A stretch of DNA of 64,000 bases from Symbiodinium natans (GCA_905221605.1 CAJNDS010000088.1:159501-223500), one strand, 5' to 3'. Positions 32,483 through 44,443 are shown, counted from the first letter of the stretch. Notes: generated by a model not told the origin, from the letters alone. Numbers and translations are program-made.

Positions 32483-33276
32483 GCACGGGGGACGCGGTGC
32501 TTGAATCCACTGGCATCCAAGCTCTAGGCGCAGCAGCCAGCTTCGCGCACTGCCGCTCCGGAAGACCTGTTGCGCATCCTTCTCACTGAGCTAAGGGATC
32601 GGCCAGGCCACCAAAGGCAGCTCCGCTTGCGAGCGACTTCACCAGAGCAGCCGCACCTGAAAGTAACTCCAAGCATGCCCAGCATGATGCCAGCATGTCG
32701 AATGCAAGCTTAGGTAGGATAGCTTCGGCCTCGAGATGCTATGCAGTGCGGTTATGACGTGGTGCTATGAAAGTCATCCTCCTGCTGGGCCTGCTGGAGT
32801 TCACCAGAGCCGACCTCAAAGCAGACCCCTCCAAGAAGCCGTTGCAGATCTGCAGTCCAACGAGAGCACCGCCCGAGCAAATCGGCAAAGAAGGGTGGCC
32901 AGAAGACGTGGTCCGGGCCACGTCATGCACATGCCCCTCGAGAGGTCAAGCTCACCACCCAGGGCTGACGTTCCTAAAGTCCCAAACCCTACATCTCCAT
33001 GTCCAAACCCCCGAAACCTCTTAGCCTCGAATCCCCGGACACCCCGCCAACAAAAATCTCTGTCTAGCTTCTGGTGGCTATATCGGCTTGGCTTTTGCAG
33101 GGCTGGGCCCACATGGCAGGCCGTCTATCCGCAGCCGTCAACTGATAAAAAGTCTAGTCCATATCACCAAAGGCTGAGGCTAAGCCAGCGTAGCACATCG
33201 ACTGCCAATGCAACCATGGGGCTCTGGGGCAACGGCCCGAACATCTTGGAGTCCAAGACATAGTGTTGAAATTAGG

Positions 33277-34152
33277 CCCCCTAAACCCTAAACCCTAAAC
33301 CCCTAAACCCTAAACCCTAAACCCTGAGAAGACACTGCGCTGCGAGAGGCCAGTGCCAGGTGCCTTTGGCCGGCAACCTTTGACTCTGGGTCAAAGGAGG
33401 GGTATGTCGCGGGAGTCCGCCCCCCGCGATGAGACGTAGTATGTCGCAAAATCTTGTTTCACAGTATGTAAATGAAGTCTTTTCGGCTTTGGAACTGAAG
33501 GCTATGGTGTTTAGGGTATGTCGCAGCACTGGTTTTAGGGGTATGTCGCAAAAGCAAAGAAAACCTGTCAAGTACTATGTCGCGGAAAGGCGTCAGGGGC
33601 CCGCTACATACCCTTTATTTGGACCATACCAAGCTTGGCAGAAAGCACATAATCGGACCGGTGCATCCACGGGTCTGCAACATCACTGGTCCGGCTGTTC
33701 CCAGCCAGCGGAGTCTCCTAATGATTAGCATAGGGTTTTGGGGGTTTCATGTTACAATTATAGAAAAGTATACCCCCAAACCCTACTCTGATTGGTGTCC
33801 ATGGACTGCAGGGCACTCCATCGTGGATGTCCAGAGCCGGGGAGGCCCGCGAGGCAGGGCCTTCAACAACAGGACAAGGCTGCTCGCGTCCACGGTCTAC
33901 TAGGGTCTAGGGCTTAGGGTTTAGGGTTGAGGGTTGAGGGTTGAGGGTTGAGGGTTTTGGGTCCGGCTTTCAATCAACACCAAGCGTACCATCCTGCAAT
34001 TGCACACCTTCCTCTGAAGCGGAGGCATGCGGCCGCCTTTGCCATGACAACACGACTGAGTGTCACAGCAAGACAAGGCATGGAGCCATGACCCATGCCC
34101 TACAGGTTTAGGGTTCAGGGTTCAGGGTTTAGGGTTTAGGGTTTAGGGTTCT
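33277..34152. repeat. Telomere-like tracts flanking ~600 bp
   Basis: A CCCTAAA tract at about 33,277-33,326, a decayed TTTAGGG/TTGAGGG tract at about 33,903-33,960, and a TTCAGGG/TTTAGGG tract at about 34,106-34,152. The DNA between the first two contains four GTATGTCGC phrases (33,402-33,585) but no gene I can support. Confidence 0.85.
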
Positions 34153-34701
34153 TTGAAGCCCACCAGGACATCCGATCTTCACTGCGCAGCATGTTTTCCA
34201 AGCAGTTTTGGCTCCCGGTTTTGGTCTTGCTTGGCTGTTGTTCGGCTCGTGGGGCTTATAATAGGCTTTCTGAAGGGCTCTTGGTGAGTTGCATTGTATC
34301 TACTGCCAGAGAGTTGCGAGGGGCGTGACAGATTATGCCTCTAAGTCGTGCTTCTCCAAACATGCAGCGCCAAGCATCCGTGAGACAGTATGCCGACGTT
34401 CCTTGTCCTGCAGACCTTCAAGCTTTGAGAGCTCTTTCGCCAAGGACCGGCTTCACGTAGTCCACTGTCAGCTCAAACTCCGTGAGGCAAGTCGAGTATC
34501 AACTCAATTCCGCTCCGCTTTCTGGAGGGCTTCCCGGCCTGCCTCCTCTTTTTCAAGTTTGCATGCAGTCAGCGGGCTGCCATGACCTGCAACTTCAACA
34601 AAATACTTGCGGCTTGAAGTATCCCATGCTAATCTGCCGCTGGCACAGAAGTCCTGCAGCTCCAGAATAGGGCTCCACACTGCGAATGCTTGCTGCTTCC
34701 A

Positions 34702-36002
34702 CTTTCACCACGGCACGGCAGTCGGAACTGAACAGCCGCAGGCAAGCATAAGGAGTCAGGCATCGTCTTCCGGAGCAGTCGCCTTCCCTCAAAATCGCAC
34801 GGTGGCAGAGCAACCCACCCGAGCTGAGGCTTCGGAAGGGCCTCGAAATGCCAAGCTTGCCAGGTTAGCTGACCGTAAGTCTGCTTTAAGTCCTCGTGAA
34901 GGGCCTGAGGTCAAGCTTAATGAAGGGCTGGCGTGACACAGCACCAGCTGGCATGGGCCTCTGTCTAAGAGATGCATGTCCAGAGAGCCTTTCGACACTT
35001 TTGGGCAGCTCCTTCATCCGCGGTGCTCCAGGGGGCTAGCAGCCAGGGTTTGGCAAAGCTGCAAAATCCAAGGCAAAAGGAAGCATGTGAGCCTGAGGCA
35101 GGGTTTTCAAAGTGGGCCGAGTGCACGTGCAAGTGGGTCTTACTTTGACATAGGCAGAAGACTGCCGGCGGAGCCCCTTTGGCCGCTGAACAGAGAGCTG
35201 CCAGAGCCAATAGATAAGACCGCTTGTTGCAAGCACTCTTTCAACACCTGAATACTACATCCGAACCGTCGGAACTGTTATCAACGCTCTGCCACATATC
35301 CAAAGCTGCCGTTGGCAAATCTCTACGAGCACGGTCGCTGGCTCAGCTCCAAAAGCTTTCCGAAGAAGTACTCGTGCACCCTGGTGATCTACTGGACGTT
35401 CCCTGAACAATTTTTCTTCACGAAATGACATTTCTGCCGTTGGACTGAAGGAGCCGCTTTCACCACGGCACGGCAGTCGGAACTGAACAGCCGCAGGCAA
35501 GCATAAGGAGTCAGGCACCGTCTTCCGGAGCAGTCGCCATCACTCAAAATCGCACGGTGGCAGAGCAACCCACCCGAGCTGAGGCTTGGGATGGGCCTCG
35601 ACATGCCAAGCTTGCCAGGTTAGCCGACAAGTCTGCTTTAAGTCCTCGTGAAGGGCCTGAGGTCAAGCTTAATGAAGGGCTGGCGTGACACAGCACCAGC
35701 TGGCATGGGCCTTTGTCTAAGAGATGCATGTCCAGAGAGCCTTTCGACACTTTTGGGCAGCTCCTTCATCCGCGGTGCTCCAGGGGGCTAGCAGCCAGGG
35801 TTTGGCAAAGCTGCAAAATCCAAGGCAAAAGGAGGCATGTGAGCCTGAGGCAGGGTTTTCAAAGTGGGCCGAGTGCACGTGCAAGTGGGTCTTACTTTGA
35901 CATAGGCAGAAGACTGCCGGCGGAGCCCCTTTGGCCGCTGAACAGAGAGCTGCCACAGCCAATAGATAAGACCGCTTGTTGCAAGCACTCTTTCAACACC
36001 TA
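34702..36002 (+). repeat. 752-bp tandem duplication (second copy partial)
   Basis: Sequence 34,702-35,250 recurs at 35,454-36,002 with a constant 752-bp offset; for example CATGTCCAGAGAGCCTTTCG starts at 34,975 and 35,727. The 200-bp spacer between the shared parts (35,252-35,453) is related to 36,240-36,480. The whole 34.7-37.0 kb block is therefore one repeat family. Reading frames are conserved on both strands, as expected from recent duplication alone. Confidence 0.9.
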
Positions 36003-36355
36003 AATCCTAAACCCACAAACTTTACTCTCAATCATGGACCGGCTGTGTCAAGCTTCGAGAACATGCATGCGCTGACAAGGAGTGGGGCAGAAGGCGACAG
36101 CTCCCGGAGAGGCATGATCCTCAAGCCCTAAAATTTCGAAGCTTCAAACGACGAGAGCTTGGGCGCTTGCAGGGCGGCGGAACCGTCAGACAACTTGCAG
36201 AAGCCGTCTGAGCATTCACACAATGACGATGTTCCTAGACAGTTTGCATCAGCTTCGAACCGTTGCGAACCGTCGGACACTTTTTCAACGCTCTGCCGCA
36301 TATCCAAGGCTTCTGCTGCAGATCTCTACGAGCACGGTTGTTGGCTCAGCTAGGG

Positions 36356-37031
36356 GCACAGCGCCCGAGCTTCCGACAGACGTACTCGTGCACCGGAAGC
36401 AACTCGGGACGCAACAAGGAATGTCTGGTTTCATGAACGCTTTCTTTTCGCGAAATGACATTTCTACCGTTGGACTGAAGAAGGGGATCAACCCTTTTGC
36501 GTGCTCCGTGCCGAAGTCCGGCCAGAATGGCGAGAAGTTTCACACGGGGATGGATATCTGGTGGTGAGATCAATGTGGAGATTCCTGGGACCATTGCGGC
36601 AAAGCAGAGCACCCATGTCGTGTTAAGGTAGGCCGGTCAGGCAACGCGACAAATCGACTGGAAGTCATGTGGGCGTACGTCTAAACTCCTTGTGCACAGC
36701 GCCCGAGCTTCCGACAGACGTACTCGTGCACCGGAAGCAACTCGGGACGCAACAAGGAATGTCTGGTTTCATGAACGCTTTCTTTTCGCGAAATGACATT
36801 TCTACCGTTGGACTGAAGAAGGGGATCAACCCTTTTGCGTGCTCCGTGCCGAAGTCCGGCCAGAATGGCGAGAAGTTTCACACGGGGATGGATATCTGGT
36901 GGTGAGATCAATGTGAAGATTCCTGGGACCATTGCGACAAAGCAGAGCACCCATGTCGTATTAAGGTAGGCCGGTCAGGCAACGCGACAAATCGACTGGA
37001 AGTCATGTGGGCGTACGTCTAAACTCCTTGT
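36356..37031 (+). repeat. 338-bp tandem duplication with a shared short ORF
   Basis: Two units (36,356-36,693 and 36,694-37,031) differ at only a few bases. Each contains the same plus-strand frame ending HTGMDIWW and a stop. It includes FFSRNDISTVGLKKGINPF, and a diverged form of the same phrase occurs near 35,420. A 15-base poly-G run follows at 37,053. Confidence 0.9.
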
Positions 37032-37428
37032 CTAAAGTACTGGACGCCTTATGGGGGGGGGGGGGGGCGCTTTTCCCCTCGCTTTGCAGGGTTTCGTCGC
37101 CATAGATGTTGCAAGTGAACATTAAGGTGTCGCTTTACATGTCGGCTAAATTCTCTCTCAGCAGGCTACAGATGCTCATGACTAGGAATTGCCTGAGTGC
37201 ACCTGGAGCCCTAGGGAAATGCCTTAACGCTGCAAGCCTTTTACCGAGCCTTCTGCCAGACTCAAGTGAGGAAGCTCCTATCGTTTTATCGAGCATGGAT
37301 ACTGATCTGAGCGTTATCGTTTTTTTTATTCTTATCGTTTTATCGAGAAAAACGCACATCTGGTCATCTGGGGCGCTTCTCTTTACTTTTCAATACAGAG
37401 GTTTTTTATCATCCCTCAAGTGCCTCCG

Positions 37429-37439
37429 TTTGGCTCAAG
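37429..37439 (+). other. Partial spliced-leader-like string
   Basis: TTTGGCTCAAG equals the 3' eleven bases of the dinoflagellate spliced leader and is followed by GCCG, as in the better relic at 48,434. Upstream bases match only as GCC at leader positions 7-9. Eleven bases alone are weak evidence. Confidence 0.3.
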
Positions 37440-37995
37440 GCCGGACGTGCGTCGAGAAAACGAAGCCTGCGCGAGCGAAGTGCAGTGCTTTGGAATGGAG
37501 TTTTGCCTGGTACCGTCGTTCCATGACATATCTCAGGGTGATGAGCCGAAGCCTTCATCATGTGCGTGTGGTTGTCAGCTCTGGAACTGTGCAGTGAGGG
37601 CCCAGAGCTCGGAATGATCAGGAGAACGGGTCGAGGCTCCGGCATGCCCAGGTGCTGGGAGCATGGAGGGCATGTCTCACAACAAGCTGCAGCGCCTCCG
37701 GTATATTACATCTCTCTTCCAAACCAGACCATTGCACCAGCGAACATCGATAATCAAGTGGAAACGTCCATGTCAATCTGCAAGCAAGCCTGCGCAGAAG
37801 AACGGTGGTAAGCAAGGGCATCAGCGAGGCTGCGGCATCATCCAGCTCTCTTTGCACAACAACACCCGCTCATATCGGACCTGCAAGCAGCGCAGACTGG
37901 AAGCTTCAAGCAAGAGACACCGCACAGCGCCTCATCCACTCCAAACTGCCGGATCTCCTCGCCTGTCTTTTGCAGCCACCCGGCCTGCGCCAATA

Positions 37996-38376
37996 ACCCT
38001 AAACCCTAAACCCTAAACCCTAAACCTTAAAAGATGCTCCAGCCCGCGAGGCTTCACGTACAGCCCGCCTGAATCCTGCTTTGGCCTTCCAGGAGCCGGG
38101 CAGAGCTACGAGTACCAAGCCCAAACCAGCAAATCCCCTCCCCCTATTTTTGAAATACACCCCCCCCCCCCCCCATTATAGGGTTTAGGGTTTAGGGTTT
38201 AGGGTTTTTAGGGTTTAGGGTTTAGGGTTTAGGGTTTAGGGTTTAGGGTTTAGGTTTTAGGTTTAGGGTTTAGGGTTTAGGGTTTAGGGTTTAGGGTTTA
38301 GGGTTTAGGGTTTAGGGTTTAGGGTTTAGGGTTTAGGGTTTAGGGTTTAGGGTTTAGGGTTTAGGGTTTAGGGTAG
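37996..38376. repeat. Telomere-like tracts, one nearly 200 bp
   Basis: A CCCTAAA tract at about 37,996-38,028 is followed by a 15-base poly-C run at 38,160. A long plus-sense TTTAGGG array then fills about 38,179-38,376, one of the longest in the window with only a few length variants (GTTTTTAGGG, GTTTTAGG). Confidence 0.95.
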
Positions 38377-38897
38377 TTATACTATAGTGTATTGGGGGTT
38401 TTAATATTAGGGGGTAGGGGGGTTGAATTTTGGGGGGGAGGGGATAAGAAGCTCCCCAAACGTGCCTCTGTCGCTGCGCGTTCCACGTTCTCATTATGGA
38501 GGATGCCTGACAAGTTGAAGCTGCAGCGAGCGCATGCGGCGTGCAGCACACAAGAAGCCAGGATCACGGAAGCCATTGCTGTCTTGGAGGCTTCGAGTTT
38601 CAAAGTTTTAGCTGGCACGAGCAGGCACAAACTCACTGAAAACAAGCCATCAGAGAAGTGACTCATGGCACCGGAACAAGAACCAAGGACACGAGTCCGC
38701 CTTCTCTGTGTCCATATCTACGGAAACGCAACTTCAACTGCCGCTGCGGCTCAAAAAATCCCCGGCCTTCAGTTTCAGGGAGCCCAGTGTGGAAGCGCTT
38801 CAGGGCACCAGCCCTCCTAGCAACTGGCCGGAGGCCCGCGAGCAGCAACACCCGTGGTGCCCCAACTTTTCTACCACGCTTGCCCCCAAAGAAACCG

Positions 38898-39198
38898 CCT
38901 AAACCCTAAACCCTAAACCCTAAACCCTAAACCCTAAACCCTAAACCCCAGAATCCAAAAGAAAGCCCAGGCCCAGACCAGTCGAATTGATCGGAGCGTC
39001 CAGGTACCTTCAGCACTGCAGCTCTTTAGGGTTTAGGGTTTAGGGTTTAGGGTTTAGGGTTTAGGGTTTAGGGTTTAGGTTCAAGGTTTAGGGTTTAGGG
39101 TTTAGGGTTTAGGGTTTAGGGTTTAGGGTTTAGGGTTTCGGGTTCAGGGTTCAGGGTTCAGGGTTCACGGTTAGGGTTTAGGGTTTCGGGCTTAGGGC
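38898..39198. repeat. Inverted pair of telomere-like tracts
   Basis: Minus-sense CCCTAAA at about 38,898-38,950 and plus-sense TTTAGGG at about 39,026-39,198 are separated by about 75 bp. The second ends in TTCAGGG units. The pair is convergent and could form a hairpin. Confidence 0.9.
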
Positions 39199-39632
39199 AC
39201 TCCTACCGCAGCAAGAAAGGGCTCACACTCTGAGGGCCCTGCGCAACTTTCTTCAAAGAAGCTACCGTCCGAATGCCCCTACGATGCTGCACCGACAATG
39301 CTGTGTCTGCCAAGTGTACGGCTGCTTGCTACTGTACTGCTGCATACCACTCCACTGCTGCCTGCTACTGTACCGCATGTCGGCCGCTTCTGTGTGAACC
39401 GCGGCGCGGGTTCAAGCAAATTCAATACAAGCATGCAGGGGTCCACTGAAGGTGCCTACGAGGGTTCAGGACGCAAGGCACTCTCAGCGCAGCTTGGGAT
39501 CAAAAAACTCTGGGCCGAAAGGGTTAGGGTGCCATGATTCAATGAACCAAACCACGCCCAAACGAAAACAAACAAACCCGGAGCAAAAGCACTCCAGAAA
39601 AAAGATGTTACTGCAAAAGTCTGCGAGCCTAA

Positions 39633-40385
39633 GAAAGAGAGAGAGAGAGAGAAAGAGAGAAAGAGAGAAAGAGAGAAAGAGAGAAAGAGAGAAAGAGAGA
39701 AAGAGATAAAGAGAGAAAGAGAGAAAGAGAGAAAGAGAGAAAGAGAGAAAGAGAGAAAGAGAGAAAGAGAGAAAGAGAGAAAGGGAGAAAGAGAGAGAGA
39801 GAGAGAAAGAGAGAAAGAGAGAAAGAGAGAAAGAGAGGAGAAAGAGAGAAAGAGAGGAGAAAGAGAGAAAGAGAGGAGAAAGAGAGAAAGAGAGGAGAAA
39901 GAGAGAAAGAGAGGAGAAAGAGAGAAAGAGAGGAGAAAGAGAGAAAGAGAGGAGAAAGAGAGAAAGAGAGAAAGAGAGAAAGAGAGAAAGAGAGAAAGAG
40001 AGAAAGAGAGAAAGAGAGAAAGAGAGAAAGAGAGAAAGAGAGAAAGAGAGAAAGAGAGAAGAGAGAAGAGAGAAAGAGAGAAAGAGAGAAAGAGAGAAAG
40101 AGAGAAAGAGAGAAAGAGAGGAAGAGAGAAAGAGAGAGAAGAGAGAAAGAGAGAAAGAGAGAAAGAGAGAAAGAGAGAAAGAGAGAAAGAGAGAAAGAGA
40201 GAAAGAGAGAAAGAGAGAAAGAGAGAAAGAGAGAAAGAGAGAAAGAGAGAAAGAGAGAAAGAAACTGCAGCTACTACGACCGCTTCACCTGTGCAGAGAA
40301 AAAGAGAGAGAGAGAGAGAAAGAGAGAAAAACTGCAGCTACGCTACTACGACCGCTTCAGCTGTCCAGAGAGAGAGAGAAAGAAA
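39633..40385. repeat. Long purine microsatellite (GAGAGAAA)n
   Basis: Over 600 bp of (GAGAGAAA) with an 8-bp period. It contains a higher-order block at about 39,828-39,965 where GGAGAAAGAGAGAAAGAGA repeats about every 20 bp. Two interruptions at 40,263 and 40,330 share ACTGCAGCTAC and CGACCGCTTCA. The strand asymmetry (almost pure purine) favours triplex or H-DNA. The KERERER peptide it encodes is not a protein. Confidence 0.95.
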
Positions 40386-40428
40386 CTGCATCTACTACGT
40401 GTCGTGGTGACTTTAGAGGGCAGAAAAA

Positions 40429-40625
40429 GGACAGCAAGCTTTAGAAGCCAAGCCCTTCATTGGGAAAGCTTTGGATTCAGAAGGACAGCAAGCTTTACAA
40501 GCTCTTCATTGGGAAAGCTGTGGGTTCAACAGGATAGCAAGCTTTAGAAGCCAAGTCCTTCATTGGGAAAGCTTTTGGATTCAAAAGGACAGCAAGTTGT
40601 AGGAGCAGAGTCTTTGATTGGAATA
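40429..40625 (+). repeat. ~54-bp tandem repeat, 3.5 copies
   Basis: Units start with GGACAGCAAGCTTTA at about 40,429, 40,483, 40,532 (GGATAG variant) and 40,587, and share CTTCATTGGGAAAGCTTT. They directly follow the purine microsatellite. A CTACTG run lies just after, at 40,650-40,695. Confidence 0.85.
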
Positions 40626-40699
40626 ACCTAGCTTTAGGAGCCATGCCAGTACTACTGTACTACTGAAATACTACTGTACTACTGAAGTACTACCCATCC

Positions 40700-41520
40700 T
40701 AACCCTTGCCACTAGCGCAAACCTCTTTCGCTGCATTCAAGGTGTAGCATCAATGCAGTCTCCCAGTGCTAGGATTTTGTATGAGCAAGATTCATTTAAA
40801 AAAAGATCATAGTCCGATGACCCAAACTGAATCCAAAAATAGGTGGTGTTGGCACAGTGTGGTATTGTTCCATGTTGCGCATGCTATAAGCCTTGAAGCC
40901 TTGGTGGCTGCTTTGTTTCTGTCCTTTCAAGTCGTTTCTAGTTAGTCTGGCTCGCCTTGGGCGAACTGCCAAATGTGAGTCGCAACTAAGAGGTTCAGAC
41001 ATTAAGCAGTGGCCAAACCGAACCACATGGTCTCTGTTCAAACAGCATCATGCTGGATCTAAAGCGGTCCATTGCATGATTACTGCATCATGGGGGTTGA
41101 AACTAGGGGGTGGAGTCAGGCCCCAACACTTCTAGGTATAAACTACCTCATTGATTGGAAGATCGTTCAAATTCCGTCACTTTCAAGTGGCTTTACACTA
41201 TGATTACAATTAAATCTTGACTCCCAGTCTCCTTCTTCTTGCGGCATCTTGGAACTACCGCACACCAACTTACCAAACAACTGCATCCAGCAATCTAACA
41301 TCCCAAGTGATCAATAGGTATGAGAGATTGGTTCCAACGACTGGTTGGTCTTCCGATGATGCTGCATATTGAATTTATCCTAACTAAAGAGCAAAGTATG
41401 TGCTAGTCTCCGTAAAACACTGAAAGAGATAGCAGCAGCTGGATTGTCAATGGATAGGTTTGATTTCTAGTGTGTACCTCACCATGGTCGTGCATTGCTG
41501 TGCTCACTGCTGGTCACTGC
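40700..41520. other. Lower-GC stretch, no supported gene
   Basis: Base composition becomes visibly more AT-rich here, the start of the window's most gene-like interval. It may hold the 3' untranslated region of the ARM/TIR gene, whose stop lies at 41,525. No domain is seen in either strand. Confidence 0.4.
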
Positions 41521-41524
41521 TTCT

Positions 41525-41856
41525 TCAACGCGCTGCCTGACACCCACTGCCCGAAGGAGATGCTGTGGAAACAGTCTCCTTTCGCAAACGCTTAGCAATG
41601 ACAGCAGCAATTTCTGCTGCCGGCTTGCCTCTACAATCTTCGAAGACAAGGCTGGGTTTAAACACTGAAACTACATAGCTCTGGGCGAGGTACGCGGGAT
41701 CGTGCTGGTGCTTTGGGCCACCACCTGGCCTAGGTGGATAGATGTCTTCCACCCTCAGCGGCACAACCGTGATGTCGGCCTCGTAATCTAAGGCAAATTT
41801 CAGCTCTTTGAAGCTGGAGTAGGCGGAGGCGGTCTTCTCTCCGTAGTGCTCAGTGC
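41525..41856 (-). CDS. Exon E of ARM-TIR gene: TIR C-terminal half and stop
   Basis: 332 bases after the acceptor GATCTGAG. It completes Cys and reads TEHYGEKTASAYSSFKELK, then PLRVEDIYPPRP, then about 60 residues to the stop (ending SGCQAAR). This is the strand D/helix C/strand E region of a TIR-like domain. The Glu in YSSFKELK occupies the position of the catalytic glutamate of NAD-hydrolysing TIR domains, by family analogy. No other gene continues the frame. Coding quality is good and the exon is clearly real, while the TIR assignment rests on pattern recognition. Confidence 0.75.
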
Positions 41857-42575
41857 CTCAGATCAGCGAATTCCTTGCACCAACCTGCCTTTCAATTGTG
41901 TACCCATGCAAGCCGGAAACCTGACCTTGATTGCCTACCAACGCCGTTAAAATACCGGCCAAATTTTCTAAATATAGCACCTTGCTGACACACTTGTTGC
42001 AAGGTTTCTTCCCTGAAGCAAGGAACGAATAACAATAATTATTGAATGATGAGGGAACGACAACCGCAAACCGAAACCCCAAACCCAGTGGGGCATGCCA
42101 AATGAATAAAATGGTGCCTAAGTCTTATACTTATGTTTCTTAAATTCGTCTTACTTGTGTCCTTTCAATTTATACATGTTGAACTGATAATATGATATAT
42201 GAACCATGACATGATATATGGTATATACCATCTTCAACCAATCAGTTGGAAAATGACAAGCTGCCGCAGATCTGCCTACGGTCACCTCTTTATTCAGCCG
42301 CTGGATTCGCTACCGCTGCCCAATGATTTGTTCTCGATGCCCGTGAATGGTCAAAGCAGTGATGGCCTATAGAATTCCTGTAGGACCTAGGACGGCCTGA
42401 AATCATGTATGATTAAGCGTTCCCAGTCGAAGGAGAAAAACAAGACACTTTCCAATCAAACACGTCAAAGACATTCAAAAACTACGAACTAATAACAACA
42501 TTTGGCAAAGGGTTGGCTCCGAAACTAACTGCACTTGAAAAAAGTCGGCAGTTGCTATCCTGACTGCCTAGCTGC

Positions 42576-42670
42576 ACACTGAGAGCATGATGCCCTTCTC
42601 ACGCTGCAGTCGGCCCAAGTATGCGGTAGTCATGTCGCCGAAGTTCTCGCCACTGTCCGCTTCAACCATC
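42576..42670 (-). CDS. Exon D of ARM-TIR gene: strand B to strand D
   Basis: 95 bases beginning after AAGTGAG (followed by G). It completes an ATG codon and encodes MVEADSGENFGDMTT, then AYLGRLQREKGIMLSV. It corresponds to strand B, the BB region and the helix leading to the central buried strand of the fold. It ends with one base of a Cys codon before GCAGCTAGG, a GC donor almost identical to that of exon B. A 114-bp intron separates it from exon C. Confidence 0.65.
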
Positions 42671-42784
42671 CTCACTTGTTGGATAGAACAAGGGAAAATA
42701 CCTTGTTGGGTAAGAAATGTTCGTCACATGTCACCCACGCAAGGGAAAAAATCAAGCCCGCAGGGCGTTTCACAAGCGAGCTTC

Positions 42785-42843
42785 ATGACGTCATAGCGGT
42801 TTTCCCGAAGAATTCGGTGCACTTCGCGGAAGGTTTTCTCTAC
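42785..42843 (-). CDS. Exon C of ARM-TIR gene: helix A
   Basis: 59 bases between GATCTGAG (acceptor, followed by G) and GAAGCTCG (GA donor). It encodes VEKTFREVHRILRENRYDV, an amphipathic helix running into strand B, in the right frame after exon B and leaving phase 2. The exon is too short to be found by ORF length. I located it because this helix was missing between exons B and D. Confidence 0.6.
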
Positions 42844-43709
42844 CTCAGATCACATGCAGTCATTCGAAGCAAAGGGGCCTTGCAGGCGCTGCAGGGAAAT
42901 CGAGCATTCCAATGGGAAGATTTTGTGTCACAAATGCCATTCAGTTGAGGCGAACCCTGCAAAGCTGCACTTCACGCCCTTGGACATCTCCTTCCACTAT
43001 CCCGCAATTCTCTTGAATACATTGATGTCCAATATGTTCAAGGTTTCTTTGAACTTTCTGAAGGTCTGTGACAGGAACTTCTGGGAACTCTCTCGGATTG
43101 CATCGCAATGAACTCACGCACACTTCGTCAAGATGTTACAGTTACAGTATGTGCGTGCGTCGCCTTCTTGGCTCAACCGTTCGAGTGTCCAACCTGAGAT
43201 TTGCTGGCTGCAAAACACTGATCCGATCCATAATGCATCCAACCCTGCGATCCCATCGCTGGAAGATATGAGGTTCAATGACTGTTAAATGCATCTTATG
43301 CAGTCTCCGAAGCACTTTCCATAGAGGCCTTTTTGCACCCCAAAGAAGCCTGAAAGGATGGTCGTTAGTCAACCTGCACTGGGGGTGCTGACAGGTTGAT
43401 GATGTTTCCAACAAAACCCGATCATGTCGGATTCATTGTATGTTAATCTATTTTGTGAATCCATGATGACCATGTTGGAACCGACTTTTTGTGTGGCCTT
43501 GGGTGTTTGCCAGCTGTGGACAGCGCATTTACTTCCAGCACCCCCCCCCCCCCTCTTCTGGTCAAATGTTTGGCAAGTTCTAAGCGCATCTTGAGGCTAT
43601 GCACATCGATGCGCTGTACGGTATGTTTGTGTTTCAGAGCTGGAAGCACTGCATCTACTTGCAGCTCGAACAACCTGGCACATCGCGCATGATGACAAGT
43701 CCGAGCTGC

Positions 43710-43838
43710 TTGTCCCCCATCGAAGCGGGCCGAGAACATCGCCACTCTGGCGCCCTTCCCCGAGGGCAGCGCAACTGATGAGGCCGATGGCGCCGAAGGC
43801 ACTGATGGCACCGTAAGCGCTTGCTCTGCAGGCTTCGC
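43710..43838 (-). CDS. Exon B of ARM-TIR gene: linker and first TIR strand
   Basis: 129 bases, 43 codons, phase 0. It begins after TTTCACAG and codes for a Pro/Ser/Ala linker (VPSVPSAPSASS) followed by RVAMFSARFDGGQ, which fits beta-strand A and the AA loop of a TIR-like fold. It ends at CAA followed by GCAGCTCGG, a GC donor. The open frame continues past this point without domain character, and the next TIR element is found 866 bases further on. The boundaries are my reconstruction from frame and homology, not from transcripts. Confidence 0.6.
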
Positions 43839-44443
43839 CTGTGAAAGCGCGCCGGTTGAAACGAATGATCAGATCATGCTTGCACCGTCAATTCAATGCT
43901 TATACATGGTGGTGCTATGAACTGCTCTACAAGACAACCATAGGGGGTTGAAGGGTTGCCTCGCGACAGTCTTGTATCCTTTATTGGCACAGACTGACTG
44001 TAGCCACACATGAAGAGACCCCGCACCCTGCAAAACCGACCTCTGCAAAACCGACATAATACAAATCAAGACCATTCCCTGACACTGTACATCTATGCTA
44101 CATCCATTCATTACGCACTTGTTCATGTTGCATCCCAGGATCCCAGCAAGCATGCTTGGACCAAGACGTCTTTCCTACCATGACTTATCGTCGAAAGTCA
44201 AACAATCAAGCAATGATTCAGATGTCACTGACGGCCATCTTGGTCTGTTGGCCTCCAGGTTTCAACTCAGCAGCATAGCCCGGCAAGGTAGAAAACCAAC
44301 AAACTCATGCAACGTGCAACATGTATGACGGAGGTGATGAAGGGTCAGGGGACGGTCTAGGTCGACGGCCCACGCGCCTGCTGTGTGTCGGACGCCATCG
44401 GGCAGCTTCTAGGGATGGCCTTACTGCTCCGAGCCTTGGCTGC

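Noticed and set aside
39452-39709. Lys/Arg/Glu-rich ORF
   Set aside because: Translation of the purine microsatellite.
43443-43709. Reading exon B on to the ORF stop at 43,443
   Set aside because: The frame stays open but loses TIR-like character after GGQ and becomes His/Arg/Lys-rich. The expected next helix is found in phase at 42,843 with a GC-AG junction.
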